From Paenibacillus glycanilyticus (lineage in GTDB: Bacteria; Bacillota; Bacilli; Paenibacillales; Paenibacillaceae): DNA of 64,000 nucleotides. The stretch's first letter is position 1; each line of letters starts with the position of its first letter. The notes under the pieces were generated by a model. It had not been told where the DNA came from and ran no database searches. It saw nothing but the letters and a program-made list of their open reading frames with translations. The position numbers were made by a program, and so were the translations under genes. The stretch covers positions 295,583 to 359,582 of the forward strand of contig NZ_BSSQ01000013.1 in NCBI RefSeq assembly GCF_030161375.1, read 5' to 3'. Below, piece after piece: positions 17,218-26,140 of this stretch.

Positions 17218-18948
17218 ATGGGGGTTAACGCAAAAAAACCATTATGGACATCCATGGCCGTCGCGGTTGCTCTGAGTTTGACGGTAGCAGCCTGCAGTAA
17301 CGGCAATAATGGAGGCAATAACAACAGCAACTCATCGACGGCACCATCTTCCAATGCAACGGCCACAAACAGCGGGAACGCGGCAAGTCCGGGGGCGACG
17401 GAAGAAGCACTGAAGCCAATCGAGATTTCTGCCTTTATCGGTGCACCGGGACAACAGCCTACACCTGACAACAAGCTGTTCAAGACGATTAAAAACGACC
17501 TAGGCATTACGTTTAAACCGGAGTTTCTGGTAGGCGATCTGGAGCAAAAGCTAGGCGTTATGATTGCCGGCGGCGACTATCCGGACCTGATTACGGCGAA
17601 TCCGAAGCTCGTTACGGCAGGCGCGGTTATTCCGCTTGAAGATCTGATCGAGAAATATGCTCCCAAGCTGAAAGAACATTACGCGAAATATTGGAACCGC
17701 ATGAAAGATCCTTCCGACGGGCATATCTACTGGCTGCCGAACTACGGCGCATATCAAGGCGACGTGAATGAAACTTATTACAGCGGTCCTGCATTCTGGA
17801 TTCAAAAAGCGGTCCTGAAGGAGTTCGGCTATCCGAAGCTGCAAACGCTTGACGAATACATGAAGCTGATCCGCGATTACCAGGCGAAATATCCGGAAAT
17901 CGACGGACAGAAAACGATTGGCTTCACAACGCTTGCTTCCGACTGGCGGACCTTTGGCCTCTTGAATGCTCCTGAGCATTTGACAGGTCATCCGAATGAC
18001 GGCGGCGTAGTGGTAGACAATGGTGTAGCCAGCGTGTTTGCGACAGCTGACTTCTCGAAAACCTACTATAAAGAATTGAACAGCCTGTATAACGAAGGGC
18101 TAATGGATAAAGAGGCATTTACGCAAAACTATGACCAATACCTGGCGAAGCTGACTACCGGCAGCGTACTCGGTATGTTCGACCAGCATTGGAACTTCCA
18201 AACGGCGGAAGACTCCTTGAATACGCAAGGCAAGTCGGACCGCACGTACGTAGGTTTCCCGCTGGTGTATGATACAAGCACGAAAGACTACTACCGTGAC
18301 CGCGCGGTTATCAACCTGAACAATGGCTTTGGCATTTCGGTTGACGCGAAGGATCCACAGCGTATTATCCAGGCGCTTGAGCAACTGATGGACGAGAAAT
18401 ACCAGAAGATGTTCACATGGGGCGAAGAAGGCGTTGACTACCAAGTTGGCGCAGACGGCAAATTTACGCGTACTCCTGAGCAACGCAAAAATTATGAAGA
18501 CCCGGCTTGGAAGCTTGCAAACCTGGGAGACGGCATTTTCGGGTACCTTCCTAAGCTTGAAGGTACGCTGAGCGACGGCAACGCTACAACGCCAGGCGGT
18601 GACCCGCAAGAGTTCTATGACAGCTTGAAGGATGTAGACAAGGAAGTTCTGAACGCTTACGGACATAAAACATGGACCGAATTCTTCTCGATGCCGCAGG
18701 ATAACCCGGTTTATTACCCGGCTTGGCAAATCGACTTGATTGACGGTTCGGATGCTTCGATCGCCAACAAGAAAATGACGGATGCCTCGCTCAAGTTCCT
18801 GCCTAGAGCGATTATGTCGAAACCGGATCAATTCGATAAAGTATGGCAGGACTATGTGAACGAATATAAGAAAATCAACGTGAAAGCATACGAAGACCGC
18901 ATTAACGATCAAATTCAATGGCGTATTCAAAACTGGGCTAGCCAGTAA
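17218..18948 (+). CDS. Extracellular solute-binding lipoprotein (LplA/YtcQ type)
   Basis: 576 residues with a lipoprotein signal (lipobox VAAC, about residue 24) followed by an Asn/Gly/Ser-rich linker. The large two-lobed binding domain begins at about residue 75. The length and motifs (GDYPDLITANPK, IPLEDLIEKYAPKLKEHYAKYW, DGHIYWLPNYG) match the LplA family that binds oligosaccharides from plant or microbial polysaccharides. Ribosome site TAGGGGGAAAG. A terminator-like hairpin separates it from its two permeases, which should make it more abundant than they are. Confidence 0.9.
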   Translation: MGVNAKKPLWTSMAVAVALSLTVAACSNGNNGGNNNSNSSTAPSSNATATNSGNAASPGATEEALKPIEISAFIGAPGQQPTPDNKLFKTIKNDLGITFKPEFLVGDLEQKLGVMIAGGDYPDLITANPKLVTAGAVIPLEDLIEKYAPKLKEHYAKYWNRMKDPSDGHIYWLPNYGAYQGDVNETYYSGPAFWIQKAVLKEFGYPKLQTLDEYMKLIRDYQAKYPEIDGQKTIGFTTLASDWRTFGLLNAPEHLTGHPNDGGVVVDNGVASVFATADFSKTYYKELNSLYNEGLMDKEAFTQNYDQYLAKLTTGSVLGMFDQHWNFQTAEDSLNTQGKSDRTYVGFPLVYDTSTKDYYRDRAVINLNNGFGISVDAKDPQRIIQALEQLMDEKYQKMFTWGEEGVDYQVGADGKFTRTPEQRKNYEDPAWKLANLGDGIFGYLPKLEGTLSDGNATTPGGDPQEFYDSLKDVDKEVLNAYGHKTWTEFFSMPQDNPVYYPAWQIDLIDGSDASIANKKMTDASLKFLPRAIMSKPDQFDKVWQDYVNEYKKINVKAYEDRINDQIQWRIQNWASQ

Positions 18949-18960
18949 TACAGACAGCAG

Positions 18961-19004
18961 AAAGCGGGAGGGATGAAGCAGACTGCCTCACCCCTCCCGC
19001 TTTT
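18961..19004 (+). terminator. Hairpin between binding-protein and permease genes (partial terminator)
   Basis: AAAGCGGGAGGGATGA (18961-18976) pairs with TCACCCCTCCCGCTTT with one G-T pair, followed by T residues. With no separate promoter seen before the permeases, partial read-through is the likely role. Confidence 0.75.
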
Positions 19005-19027
19005 ACTTATGGAGCGGAGGAAGAGAA

Positions 19028-19987
19028 ATGGCCAAACCTGTCGATGCATTAGCTGTAAAGGCTACTGTCCAGGCGAAAAAGACTCGCCGCAAATTTTTTA
19101 AAAATCAGAGTCAACTTATGTGGATGTCCCTGCCCGTCCTCCTTTACGTCATGGTCTTCTCGTATTACCCGATTTGGGGCTGGACGATGGCCTTCCAGAA
19201 TTACCGGCCGGCCAAAACGTTCGCCCAGCAGGAATGGGTAGGATTAAAGCAATTCAAGTTTCTGTTCACCGACGACGGCTTTCTGCGCGTACTTCGCAAC
19301 ACGATTGGCATGAGCGCCATTAATATGGTGCTAGGATTCGTAACCGCTATTATTTTCGCGATCTTGCTCAATGAAGTGAAGAACAAGCTGTTCAAGCGTT
19401 CGATTCAGACCATTTCGTATTTGCCGCATTTTCTCTCGTGGATTATTGTGACGGGCATTGTAGCGAGTTCGCTTTCCGTAGACGGCGGTATCGTTAATGA
19501 GGTGTTAATGAAGCTTGGCATTATCAACGAGCCTATCCTATGGCTTAGCGAGCCTAAATATTTCTGGGGCATAGTTGGCGCATCGCATGTGTGGAAAGAA
19601 GTCGGTTGGAATGCAATCATCTATTTGGCGGCGATTACCTCTATCGATCCTTCGCTGTATGAGGCGGCTGAGATCGACGGAGCTAACCGGTACCATAAGA
19701 TGTGGTATATAACGCTGCCGGGTATCAAGTCTATCGTTATTATTTTGCTCATCATGAACTTGGGCTGGATTCTCGAAGCGGGCTTTGAAGTGCAATATTT
19801 GCTTGGCAACGGGGTTGTTGTGGACTGGTCCGAGACGATTGATATATTCGTGCTGAAATACGGCCTTAAGCAGGGCAATTATTCGCTTGCAACGGCGGCA
19901 GGCATATTCAAGACGGTCGTCAGTATTACGCTGATTTATGCCGCGAATACGATTGCGAAACGATTCGGCGAAGAAAGACTAATCTGA
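19028..19987 (+). CDS. Sugar ABC transporter permease (LplB type)
   Basis: 319 residues, six predicted helices after a basic N-terminal tail (KKTRRKFFKNQSQ). The cytoplasmic EAA loop that contacts the ATPase is DPSLYEAAEIDGANRYHKMWYITLPGI. Start ATG follows GGAGGAAGAGAA. It pairs with the permease 16 bp downstream. No ATPase gene is in this operon, as is usual for LplABC-type systems, which share an MsmX-type ATPase encoded elsewhere. Confidence 0.93.
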   Translation: MAKPVDALAVKATVQAKKTRRKFFKNQSQLMWMSLPVLLYVMVFSYYPIWGWTMAFQNYRPAKTFAQQEWVGLKQFKFLFTDDGFLRVLRNTIGMSAINMVLGFVTAIIFAILLNEVKNKLFKRSIQTISYLPHFLSWIIVTGIVASSLSVDGGIVNEVLMKLGIINEPILWLSEPKYFWGIVGASHVWKEVGWNAIIYLAAITSIDPSLYEAAEIDGANRYHKMWYITLPGIKSIVIILLIMNLGWILEAGFEVQYLLGNGVVVDWSETIDIFVLKYGLKQGNYSLATAAGIFKTVVSITLIYAANTIAKRFGEERLI

Positions 19988-20003
19988 TCAGGAGGGGATA
20001 CAC

Positions 20004-20906
20004 ATGAGAAAAAGAACAGTCCAGATGGAGCCGGTAGTGTTTGGCACAGTGAATGCCATCATCATGTTATTGCTGGCCGTCGTTACGCTCTACCCCTTCT
20101 TGAACACGCTTGCCGTATCGTTTAACGCGGGGCTTGATACGATCCGGGGCGGCATTTACGTATGGCCGAGGATTTGGACGCTTCAAAACTATAAGGCCGT
20201 GTTTATTACGGGGACGGTATTTAACGCTTTTTACATTTCGATAGCTCGTACGATTATAGCGACGCTATTAAGCTTGTTCCTTACCACGATGCTGGCTTAT
20301 ACGGTCAGCCGGAAGGAATACGTGTTCCGCAAGCCGATTACGATTATTATCGTTATGACCATGTATTTCAATGCGGGCCTCATTCCGTACTACTTCCTGA
20401 TCAAGGACCTGCATCTGCTGAATAACTTCCTGGTTTATGTTGTTCCGGGTCTAATTAGCGCCTTCAACATGATTGTTATCCGTACCTACATCGGAACGTT
20501 GTCGGAGAGCTTGATCGAGTCGGCCAAGGTAGACGGGGCAGGCGACTTCCGCATCTTCATGCAAGTCATTCTCCCGCTATGCCAGCCGGTTCTCGCGACG
20601 GTTGCGTTGTTCGTAGCGGTAGGGCAGTGGAATTCCTGGTTTGATACGTTCCTGTTCGCCTCGTCGAAGCAAGAGCTCAGCACGCTCCAATACGAGCTAA
20701 TGAAGCTGCTCTCGTCGGCGATGAACTCGAACTCCAATCCGGCCCTTCAGAACGGCGGAGACCCGAACGCGGCCAAAGCGATGGTTACTCCTCTCTCGAT
20801 CCGCGCGGCTATTACGATCGTCGCATCCGTACCGATCCTGATCGTCTATCCGTTCCTGCAGAAATATTTCGTTGTAGGTATGCAGCTCGGCAGCGTAAAA
20901 GAATAG
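20004..20906 (+). CDS. Sugar ABC transporter permease (LplC/YtcP type)
   Basis: 300 residues with six helices. The EAA-like loop is SLIESAKVDGAGDFRIFMQVILPLCQP, and the C-terminus FLQKYFVVGMQLGSVKE is the usual YtcP ending. Ribosome site AGGAGGGG. Last gene of the operon before a strong terminator. Confidence 0.93.
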   Translation: MRKRTVQMEPVVFGTVNAIIMLLLAVVTLYPFLNTLAVSFNAGLDTIRGGIYVWPRIWTLQNYKAVFITGTVFNAFYISIARTIIATLLSLFLTTMLAYTVSRKEYVFRKPITIIIVMTMYFNAGLIPYYFLIKDLHLLNNFLVYVVPGLISAFNMIVIRTYIGTLSESLIESAKVDGAGDFRIFMQVILPLCQPVLATVALFVAVGQWNSWFDTFLFASSKQELSTLQYELMKLLSSAMNSNSNPALQNGGDPNAAKAMVTPLSIRAAITIVASVPILIVYPFLQKYFVVGMQLGSVKE

Positions 20907-20932
20907 TTGAAATCGTTAGTTTAGTTGTCCCT

Positions 20933-20967
20933 AAAAAGAACCACCTTCCCATGAGGTGGTTCTTTTT
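20933..20967 (+). terminator. Terminator after the LplABC-type operon
   Basis: AAAAAGAACCACCT pairs perfectly with AGGTGGTTCTTTTT around a TCCCATG loop. Confidence 0.9.
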
Positions 20968-21027
20968 GTATGTAAAAACGCGGCAGTCAGGGTCATCTGA
21001 CTGCCAATAACGGTCCAAAAAAAATCA

Positions 21028-21175
21028 GGTGAGGAGCGGAGCGAAAATAACGTACTGGAGAAGCGTTAGCGCTTGCCTTTGCCCGTCAAATTTCATCCGC
21101 TGAGCGGATAATAATGAAGAAATTTGAGGGCAACAGCAATCGGAAGGACGTTATTTTTGTGCAGCGGCAGTTCAC
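21028..21175. repeat. Large nested palindromic element (candidate interspersed repeat or structured RNA)
   Basis: About 150 bp that can fold on itself almost completely. The outer stem is AAAATAACGT (21044-21053) with ACGTTATTTT (21148-21157). Inside it are a small hairpin AAGCG-TTAG-CGCTT (21061-21074) and a long arm TTGCCCGTCAAATTTC (21079-21094) pairing with GAAATTTGAGGGCAA (21119-21133). The arm encloses ATCCGCT-G-AGCGGAT (21095-21109). Either strand could form it. It lies in a non-coding gap between two transcription units. REP/BIME-like repeats of this style occur in many genomes; I cannot tell the copy number from one window. Confidence 0.6.
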
Positions 21176-21191
21176 TTATTAGATCAGTAAA

Positions 21192-21314
21192 TTAAGAATC
21201 AGTCCGGCCAACCTTGCTTAGCTCCTCAAATGATTTCACCTTCCCATGACTAGGATGCTGCGTATGCTTACGCTGCTTCCACGCATTCTCGCGACGGTTT
21301 TTAGGCGATGACAT
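21192..21314 (-). CDS. Small basic protein, 40 residues
   Basis: Begins at ATG 21314 with a clear ribosome site GGGAGGG on the minus strand and ends at TAA 21192. The product starts MSSPKNRRENAWKQRKHTQ and ends KVKSFEELSKVGRTDS. It is strongly basic and polar with no membrane segment. It resembles short uncharacterised Bacillus/Paenibacillus proteins with a HGKVKS(F/L)xEL motif (I think the DUF6254 group, from memory). Some such proteins are made late in sporulation. Nothing else shows its role. Confidence 0.65.
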   Translation of the reverse strand: MSSPKNRRENAWKQRKHTQHPSHGKVKSFEELSKVGRTDS

Positions 21315-21443
21315 GATCATTCCCTCCCTTCATAACCAATAGGTTGGCGCTTTCGGAACCGAAACATGCAGCTGAAAGCAGCCATCATAATTTAGGCGAT
21401 TTAGGAAATGATAACCTCTAATACGAAAGCGGTGGTGACAATA

Positions 21444-22976
21444 ATGCCAACGAAGACAAAAGCGAAAAGCTTGCCCGATGGGCAATTGGATCATCACGCC
21501 ATTAACGAGTTCAAGGACGTTCCGATCCGGGCAACCATTGAAGAGAATAAGAAGATCATGGAGGAGTTGTTCAAAGACAGCTCCGACATTGTTCTCCGGG
21601 AATTCGATATCGAGAATGGTCCTAAGGCAATGCTTTGTTACGTGGATGGAATGGTCACGACAAGCGCCGTTGATGACGCGCTCAAAGCGCTGATGATTCT
21701 TGAAGGCAACGCTTTTAGCATAGACCGCATTACCGAACAGACGTTACCCGTAACCCAGGCGTCCAAAATTCAATTCTACAAAGAACTGCTGACCAACCTC
21801 TTGTCCGGAGACAGCGTGTTGTTCGTTGACGAGCAAGATACAGCAGTCTGCCTGGGGCTTCGCGGGGGGATTCGCCGCAGCGTTTCCGAGCCGGAGACGG
21901 AGACCGTTGTACGCGGTCCAAGGGAAGGTTTCAATGAACATCTTCGCACGAATACGTCCCTGCTGCGTAGCAAAATCAAGTCTCCCCGCTTAAAGCTGAA
22001 ATCGTTTGTGATCGGGACGGAAACGAATACCAATGTCGTGCTTGCCTACATGGCAGGCATCGTTAACCCGAAACTGCTGGAGGAAGCGGAAAAACGCATA
22101 AGCCGTATCCATATCGACGGGGTGCTAGAGAGCGGATATATCGAAGAATTTATACAGGACCAAGGCTATTCGCCATTTCCGCAGGTTCAAACGACGGAGC
22201 GGCCGGATACGGTAGCGGCGGGACTCTTGGAAGGCCGTATTGCGATTATGGTAGACGGGACCCCGTTTGCGCTCCTCGCTCCGTTTGGTTTCTGGCAATG
22301 GCTGCAGGCAAGCGAGGACTATTACGAGCGGTTTATGGCAACTACTCTATTGCGGTGGCTGCGGCTGGGAAGTTTGTTCGTTGCTTTGCTGGCACCGGCT
22401 ATTTATATTGCCGTATCCACCTTTCATCCGGAGATGATCCCTACCAATCTTCTGCTCAGCATCGCGGCTTCCCGCGAAGCGATACCATTCCCCGCGGTCG
22501 TAGAAGCGCTTATTATGGAACTCTCCTTCGAGGCTTTGCGAGAAGCGGGTGTCCGGCTCCCTAAGATCGTAGGACAAGCAGTCAGTATTCTTGGCGCGCT
22601 TGTGGTAGGCCAGGCTGCTGTACAAGCCGGAATTGTATCGGCGGCGATGGTTATCGTCGTGTCCATGACGGGCATCGCTTCCTTTACACTGCCCCGGTAT
22701 AACGCGGCTATTGCTATCCGGATGCTGAGGTTTCCGATCATGATTTTGGCGTCCATCTTTGGATTGCTTGGCATTATAATCGGCGTCATGGTGGTGGTGG
22801 GGCATTTGGCGAAGCTGACGACATTCGGCATTCCGTATCTTGCTCCCGTAACGCCGGTTGATATGTCCGATATGAAAGATGTCATGGTACGGGCGCCATG
22901 GTGGAAGATGAAAAAAAGACCCAAATACATGGGGACAAGCAACGTTCGCCGGCAACGACCGGAGCCTGAACAATAG
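21444..22976 (+). CDS. Spore germination receptor subunit A (GerA family)
   Basis: 510 residues from ATG 21444, preferred because GGTGGTGA lies just upstream; an in-frame ATG at 21408 would give 522. Soluble N-terminal domain (about 1-270), then five or so helices from about residue 290 (LFVALLAPAIYIAVSTFHPEMIP; family motif PFPAVVEALIMELSFEALREAGVRLPK). It is part of the inner-membrane nutrient receptor of spores, with the B and C subunits encoded downstream. The ligand cannot be predicted. Confidence 0.93.
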   Translation: MPTKTKAKSLPDGQLDHHAINEFKDVPIRATIEENKKIMEELFKDSSDIVLREFDIENGPKAMLCYVDGMVTTSAVDDALKALMILEGNAFSIDRITEQTLPVTQASKIQFYKELLTNLLSGDSVLFVDEQDTAVCLGLRGGIRRSVSEPETETVVRGPREGFNEHLRTNTSLLRSKIKSPRLKLKSFVIGTETNTNVVLAYMAGIVNPKLLEEAEKRISRIHIDGVLESGYIEEFIQDQGYSPFPQVQTTERPDTVAAGLLEGRIAIMVDGTPFALLAPFGFWQWLQASEDYYERFMATTLLRWLRLGSLFVALLAPAIYIAVSTFHPEMIPTNLLLSIAASREAIPFPAVVEALIMELSFEALREAGVRLPKIVGQAVSILGALVVGQAAVQAGIVSAAMVIVVSMTGIASFTLPRYNAAIAIRMLRFPIMILASIFGLLGIIIGVMVVVGHLAKLTTFGIPYLAPVTPVDMSDMKDVMVRAPWWKMKKRPKYMGTSNVRRQRPEPEQ

Positions 22977-22996
22977 AAAGGAGGCCCTGTACCGAT

Positions 22997-24175
22997 ATGA
23001 GAATGATCAGCTTGTGGCGAGTGCTTTCATTAAGCGTCTGTGCAGGGATGCTTCTGCTCCTAACTACCGGATGCTGGGATCGCAGAGAAATCAATGACGT
23101 GGCGTTTGTCTTGGCCAGCGCCATTGACAGAGAAGGAGACCATATCCGCGTGAGTGTTCTTATTCCGCTCCCAGGCAATATGGGCAGTTCGGGCGGCGGG
23201 GGTGGTTCCGGCGGACAAAAGCCATTCTCAATTAAGACGGAGACGGGGCAAACGATCCGTGAAGCCGTCTCGAAACTTCAGTTTCGCTTGCCTAGACATT
23301 TGTTCTTTGGCCATCGCCGCGTCATCATCATTGGCGAAGAGTTGGCTAGAACGGAAGGGGTATCCTCCGTAATCGACGCGATTACCCGTACGCCCGAGAA
23401 CCGGCTAACCGCCTTTATCGCGATTTCCAAAGGCAAAGCGCTGGATGTGCTTAATGCCGATACGCGTCTCGAACGCTTCTCCGCGGAATCTATGAGGGAG
23501 CTTCTACAATCCGAAGCTAGCGTCCGCGTTTCCGTAAAGGATGTTACGAGCCAAATCATTGCGGTCGGGGAAGACGCTTTTTTTCCTTATGTCGAGAAAG
23601 TGAAGACCAAAATTAAAGGCGTGGAAGCGGAGGATGTACTGATTGAAGGTTTTGTGCTTACTCACGACGGCAAAATGACGGGAGTTGCAAAAGGGGATTC
23701 GGCAATTGGGATCCGGCTGCTGAACCAACATTTCCGGAAGTACGACGAGACCATTAACGATGAAGGAAATTATATTACCGTTGCGATTAATCAAGCGACT
23801 GTTGATATTAAGCCGGAAATCAGAAACGGACAAATTACTTTTCGCATTCACTCCATGGTCAAAGCGAGCGTTAACGAAGACCGCAACTTGGAGAGAAACT
23901 ACGATGATTATGCACAAAGGAAGCAGATCGAGGATATGGTAGCTACCCGGGTCGTCCAGAATATCAATAAGGCGCTTGATAATATGCAACGTTCGAACAG
24001 TGATGCCGCAGGATTTGGACTCCGCATTTACCGGGCTTACCCGCAAGTTTGGACCAAGCAATACCGCAAAGATTGGGTTACGATTTTTCCTCAGGTCAAA
24101 TTCGAAGTTACCGCAACGGCGAATTTGTTCAGACTTGGCATGAGCAGCGAAAATCTAGGAAGGAAGGATGATTAG
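22997..24175 (+). CDS. Spore germination lipoprotein subunit C (Ger(x)C family)
   Basis: 392 residues. Signal peptide with lipobox TTGC followed by WDRREINDVAFVLASAIDREG, the classical Ger(x)C start. Then come the domain with RHLFFGHRRVIIIGEELAR and the C-terminal KADVTSQ-to-RAYPQVWTKQYRKDW region typical of GerAC. Start ATG has AAAGGAGG twelve bases upstream. It lies outside the inner spore membrane as part of the receptor. A Gly-rich insert (GGGGGSGG) sits near residue 63. Confidence 0.93.
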   Translation: MRMISLWRVLSLSVCAGMLLLLTTGCWDRREINDVAFVLASAIDREGDHIRVSVLIPLPGNMGSSGGGGGSGGQKPFSIKTETGQTIREAVSKLQFRLPRHLFFGHRRVIIIGEELARTEGVSSVIDAITRTPENRLTAFIAISKGKALDVLNADTRLERFSAESMRELLQSEASVRVSVKDVTSQIIAVGEDAFFPYVEKVKTKIKGVEAEDVLIEGFVLTHDGKMTGVAKGDSAIGIRLLNQHFRKYDETINDEGNYITVAINQATVDIKPEIRNGQITFRIHSMVKASVNEDRNLERNYDDYAQRKQIEDMVATRVVQNINKALDNMQRSNSDAAGFGLRIYRAYPQVWTKQYRKDWVTIFPQVKFEVTATANLFRLGMSSENLGRKDD

Positions 24176-24403
24176 ATGGTAGATATCGGCTTCATAGTTG
24201 TTGTGCTCTTTCTCATGATCGGATCAGGAATGGTTAAGTGGAAAAATATGAAGAACAATTCGAGCAAGGCGATGTTTTTCACAGTGGCGGGTGTCATTGC
24301 TGTATTAATCGTCGTTTGCATAAACCGTAAAAACTACTCCATTATGAATCTCCCCTTCATGCGGGGTATGGTGATGAGTATGTATCATTTGATGAAAGGA
24401 TAG
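24176..24403 (+). CDS. Small two-helix membrane protein in the germination operon
   Basis: 75 residues starting directly after the Ger(x)C stop, with AGGAAGG as ribosome site inside the end of that gene. Two hydrophobic helices (IGFIVVVLFLMIGSGMV and AMFFTVAGVIAVLIVVCI) are separated by a basic loop KWKNMKNNSSK. Position between the C and B subunits makes a receptor-associated role likely, similar to the small D subunits known in some ger operons. I did not recognise a named family. Confidence 0.8.
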   Translation: MVDIGFIVVVLFLMIGSGMVKWKNMKNNSSKAMFFTVAGVIAVLIVVCINRKNYSIMNLPFMRGMVMSMYHLMKG

Positions 24404-24414
24404 GTGAGCCTCCC

Positions 24415-25710
24415 ATGCAAGACCGTATGAAAGTATCCTCATTGCAAATGTCGCTGCTTGTCGGCTCGCTGTTAATTGCCTCCAATATGAACACCATGCC
24501 AACCGCTATAACGATGGCTGCGCAGCAGGACGCCTGGTATGCTTATCTATTCCCGATCCCTTACGGAATTGGAATGGCTTATTTGATGTGGCGGCTGGCG
24601 CGATACAGTCCGGAGAAAAACATGTATGAAATTATGCAGCAGGCTTGCGGCAAATGGATTGGCGGACTGATGAACGGGATATTGATTGCTTACTTGTCCG
24701 TGGATTTAATCAGCCAGCTTCGGATTTATAGCGATTTCTTCAACTCCTCGATCCTACTCAGGACACCGCTAATTTACATATTGCTCATGACGATGCTGCT
24801 GCTCGCGTATTACGCAGGTGGCTCCATGGAGCATCTGTTTCGGACCAATGTCGTATTTATTACGCTGTTTCTGAGCTTCTATATGTTTATGCCTCTGTTC
24901 CTTCTTAACGAGATTGATCTGAACAAGTTGAAGCCTTCGCTTAGCAGCGGTATATTTCAACCCGTAAAAGGCGGCGTGCTTGCTCTAGGATCCTTTACGG
25001 ATCTGATTATATTCGGTGCATTTCTTCATCATGTACGCAAACCGCGCGATATCTACATGGCGATGAAAATGGGCGTCATCTACTCCGCGTTTATGCTTAC
25101 CATTTGGCTGTTTTGCGTGGTTAGCGTGGTGAGCCCGATTCTATCTTCGAGACTCATATATATCGGTTGGATTCTTGTTCAGCAGATCCATATTACAGAC
25201 TTTTTGGATCGAATCGACTTGTTCTTGATTTCCTTGTATGTGCCCGTACTATTGATCAAGTTCGCCGCATTGTATATCGCGATCTTGACGGGAGTTGCTT
25301 CTTTTACGAAGCAGAAAAAATTCGATTTCATCAATTTGCCGCTCGGAATCGTATTCACCATTCTGGCCGCGATTACGTTTGACAATACCGATGAAGTATC
25401 TTTGTTTTATGCCTTTGGCATATTTCCCATTTCGGTCGTCGTACAAGTCTTGTTTCTTGCGGCTTTGTTTATCGGGATGGCGGCACGCAAGAAAAAGAGC
25501 ATGCCTGCCGATATGGGGATTACCGGTTACAGCATAGGGGTATGGCTGACGGTGGCAGGGGCGATTGTTACGGTCCTTGCAGGTTCAACTGTTGGCAATA
25601 TGCATGGATATTACGGTACAATCTGTGCCAGCTTGTTCGTCATTTTGGTTGTTCTATGCGTCTATTTGAGCATTAGAGACTATGGTACGGGGGTGCGGAG
25701 AAATGGATAG
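24415..25710 (+). CDS. Spore germination receptor subunit B (GerB-type permease)
   Basis: 431 residues with about ten to twelve helices, of the amino-acid-permease-related spore permease family. Markers: the N-terminal KVSSLQMSLLVGSLLIASNMNTMP and the PVKGGVLALGSFTDLIIFGAFLHHV stretch. It recognises the germinant in known receptors. It ends the A-C-small-B operon. The gene order with B last differs from the A-B-C order of B. subtilis gerA but is common in Paenibacillus-type operons. Confidence 0.92.
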   Translation: MQDRMKVSSLQMSLLVGSLLIASNMNTMPTAITMAAQQDAWYAYLFPIPYGIGMAYLMWRLARYSPEKNMYEIMQQACGKWIGGLMNGILIAYLSVDLISQLRIYSDFFNSSILLRTPLIYILLMTMLLLAYYAGGSMEHLFRTNVVFITLFLSFYMFMPLFLLNEIDLNKLKPSLSSGIFQPVKGGVLALGSFTDLIIFGAFLHHVRKPRDIYMAMKMGVIYSAFMLTIWLFCVVSVVSPILSSRLIYIGWILVQQIHITDFLDRIDLFLISLYVPVLLIKFAALYIAILTGVASFTKQKKFDFINLPLGIVFTILAAITFDNTDEVSLFYAFGIFPISVVVQVLFLAALFIGMAARKKKSMPADMGITGYSIGVWLTVAGAIVTVLAGSTVGNMHGYYGTICASLFVILVVLCVYLSIRDYGTGVRRNG

Positions 25711-25737
25711 AGGCACCCGGAAATCCGGATGCCTCTG
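25709..25737. terminator. Hairpin after the germination operon
   Basis: AGAGGCACCCGG and CCGGATGCCTCT arms (one bulged pair) around AAAT. It is stable, but no T run follows on either strand, so termination is only likely. Confidence 0.45.
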
Positions 25738-26140
25738 CAAATGTGTACCTTATATTTAACCTCAGCGGTTTATTATTGATCCAGCATAATGCCGGGCCGC
25801 ATGGTTCATATCCCTTGTGTTAATTGCAGCAAGATAAGTGTGAGATGGTCATCTTGCGCATACTCTGGGTTGCTTTGTGTAACGGACAAAGCAGCTTGTA
25901 AGTCTCTTTAAAACAACGAAAGCCCTGCCTCTCTTCCGTCCTTGCGGCTCCTAGACCGCGCCAGTGTGAATCAAAGTTCTTACTGTTCGTAAGGATTGGA
26001 ATTAACAGAAAAAGAAAAATCTAAATTCGAGGAAATTGCGAATTTTTCTGTTTTTGGAGGGATATACAGGGGTTAAATATAATACAACTTTTATAGTATA
26101 ACCGCATTGACCAGAAAAAGCAAGGAAAAGTAAGAAATTA
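25711..26140. other. 430-bp gap: hairpins and two very short minus-strand reading frames
   Basis: No normal gene fits. On the minus strand, 25861-25820 reads MRKMTISHLSCCN-stop. After 10 bases containing AAGGG, 25809-25762 reads MNHAARHYAGSIINR-stop. Upstream of them GCTTTGT and ACAAAGC form a hairpin (about 25871-25892). On the plus strand, 26005-26055 holds AAATTCG/CGAATTT stacked on ACAGAAA/TTTCTGT with a T run. The rest shows nothing I can name. Confidence 0.35.

Noticed and set aside
18100..18930. 276-codon minus-strand frame opposite the LplA-type gene
   Set aside because: The plus-strand gene is clearly conserved, and the antisense product shows no family motif.
22347..22973. Long minus-strand frames opposite the GerA gene
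   Set aside because: Antisense of a membrane-protein gene often gives long His/Arg-rich frames; no ribosome site or family motif.
25711..26140. Insertion-sequence remnant in the gap after the germination operon
   Set aside because: No terminal inverted repeats, target duplication or transposase fragments could be seen.
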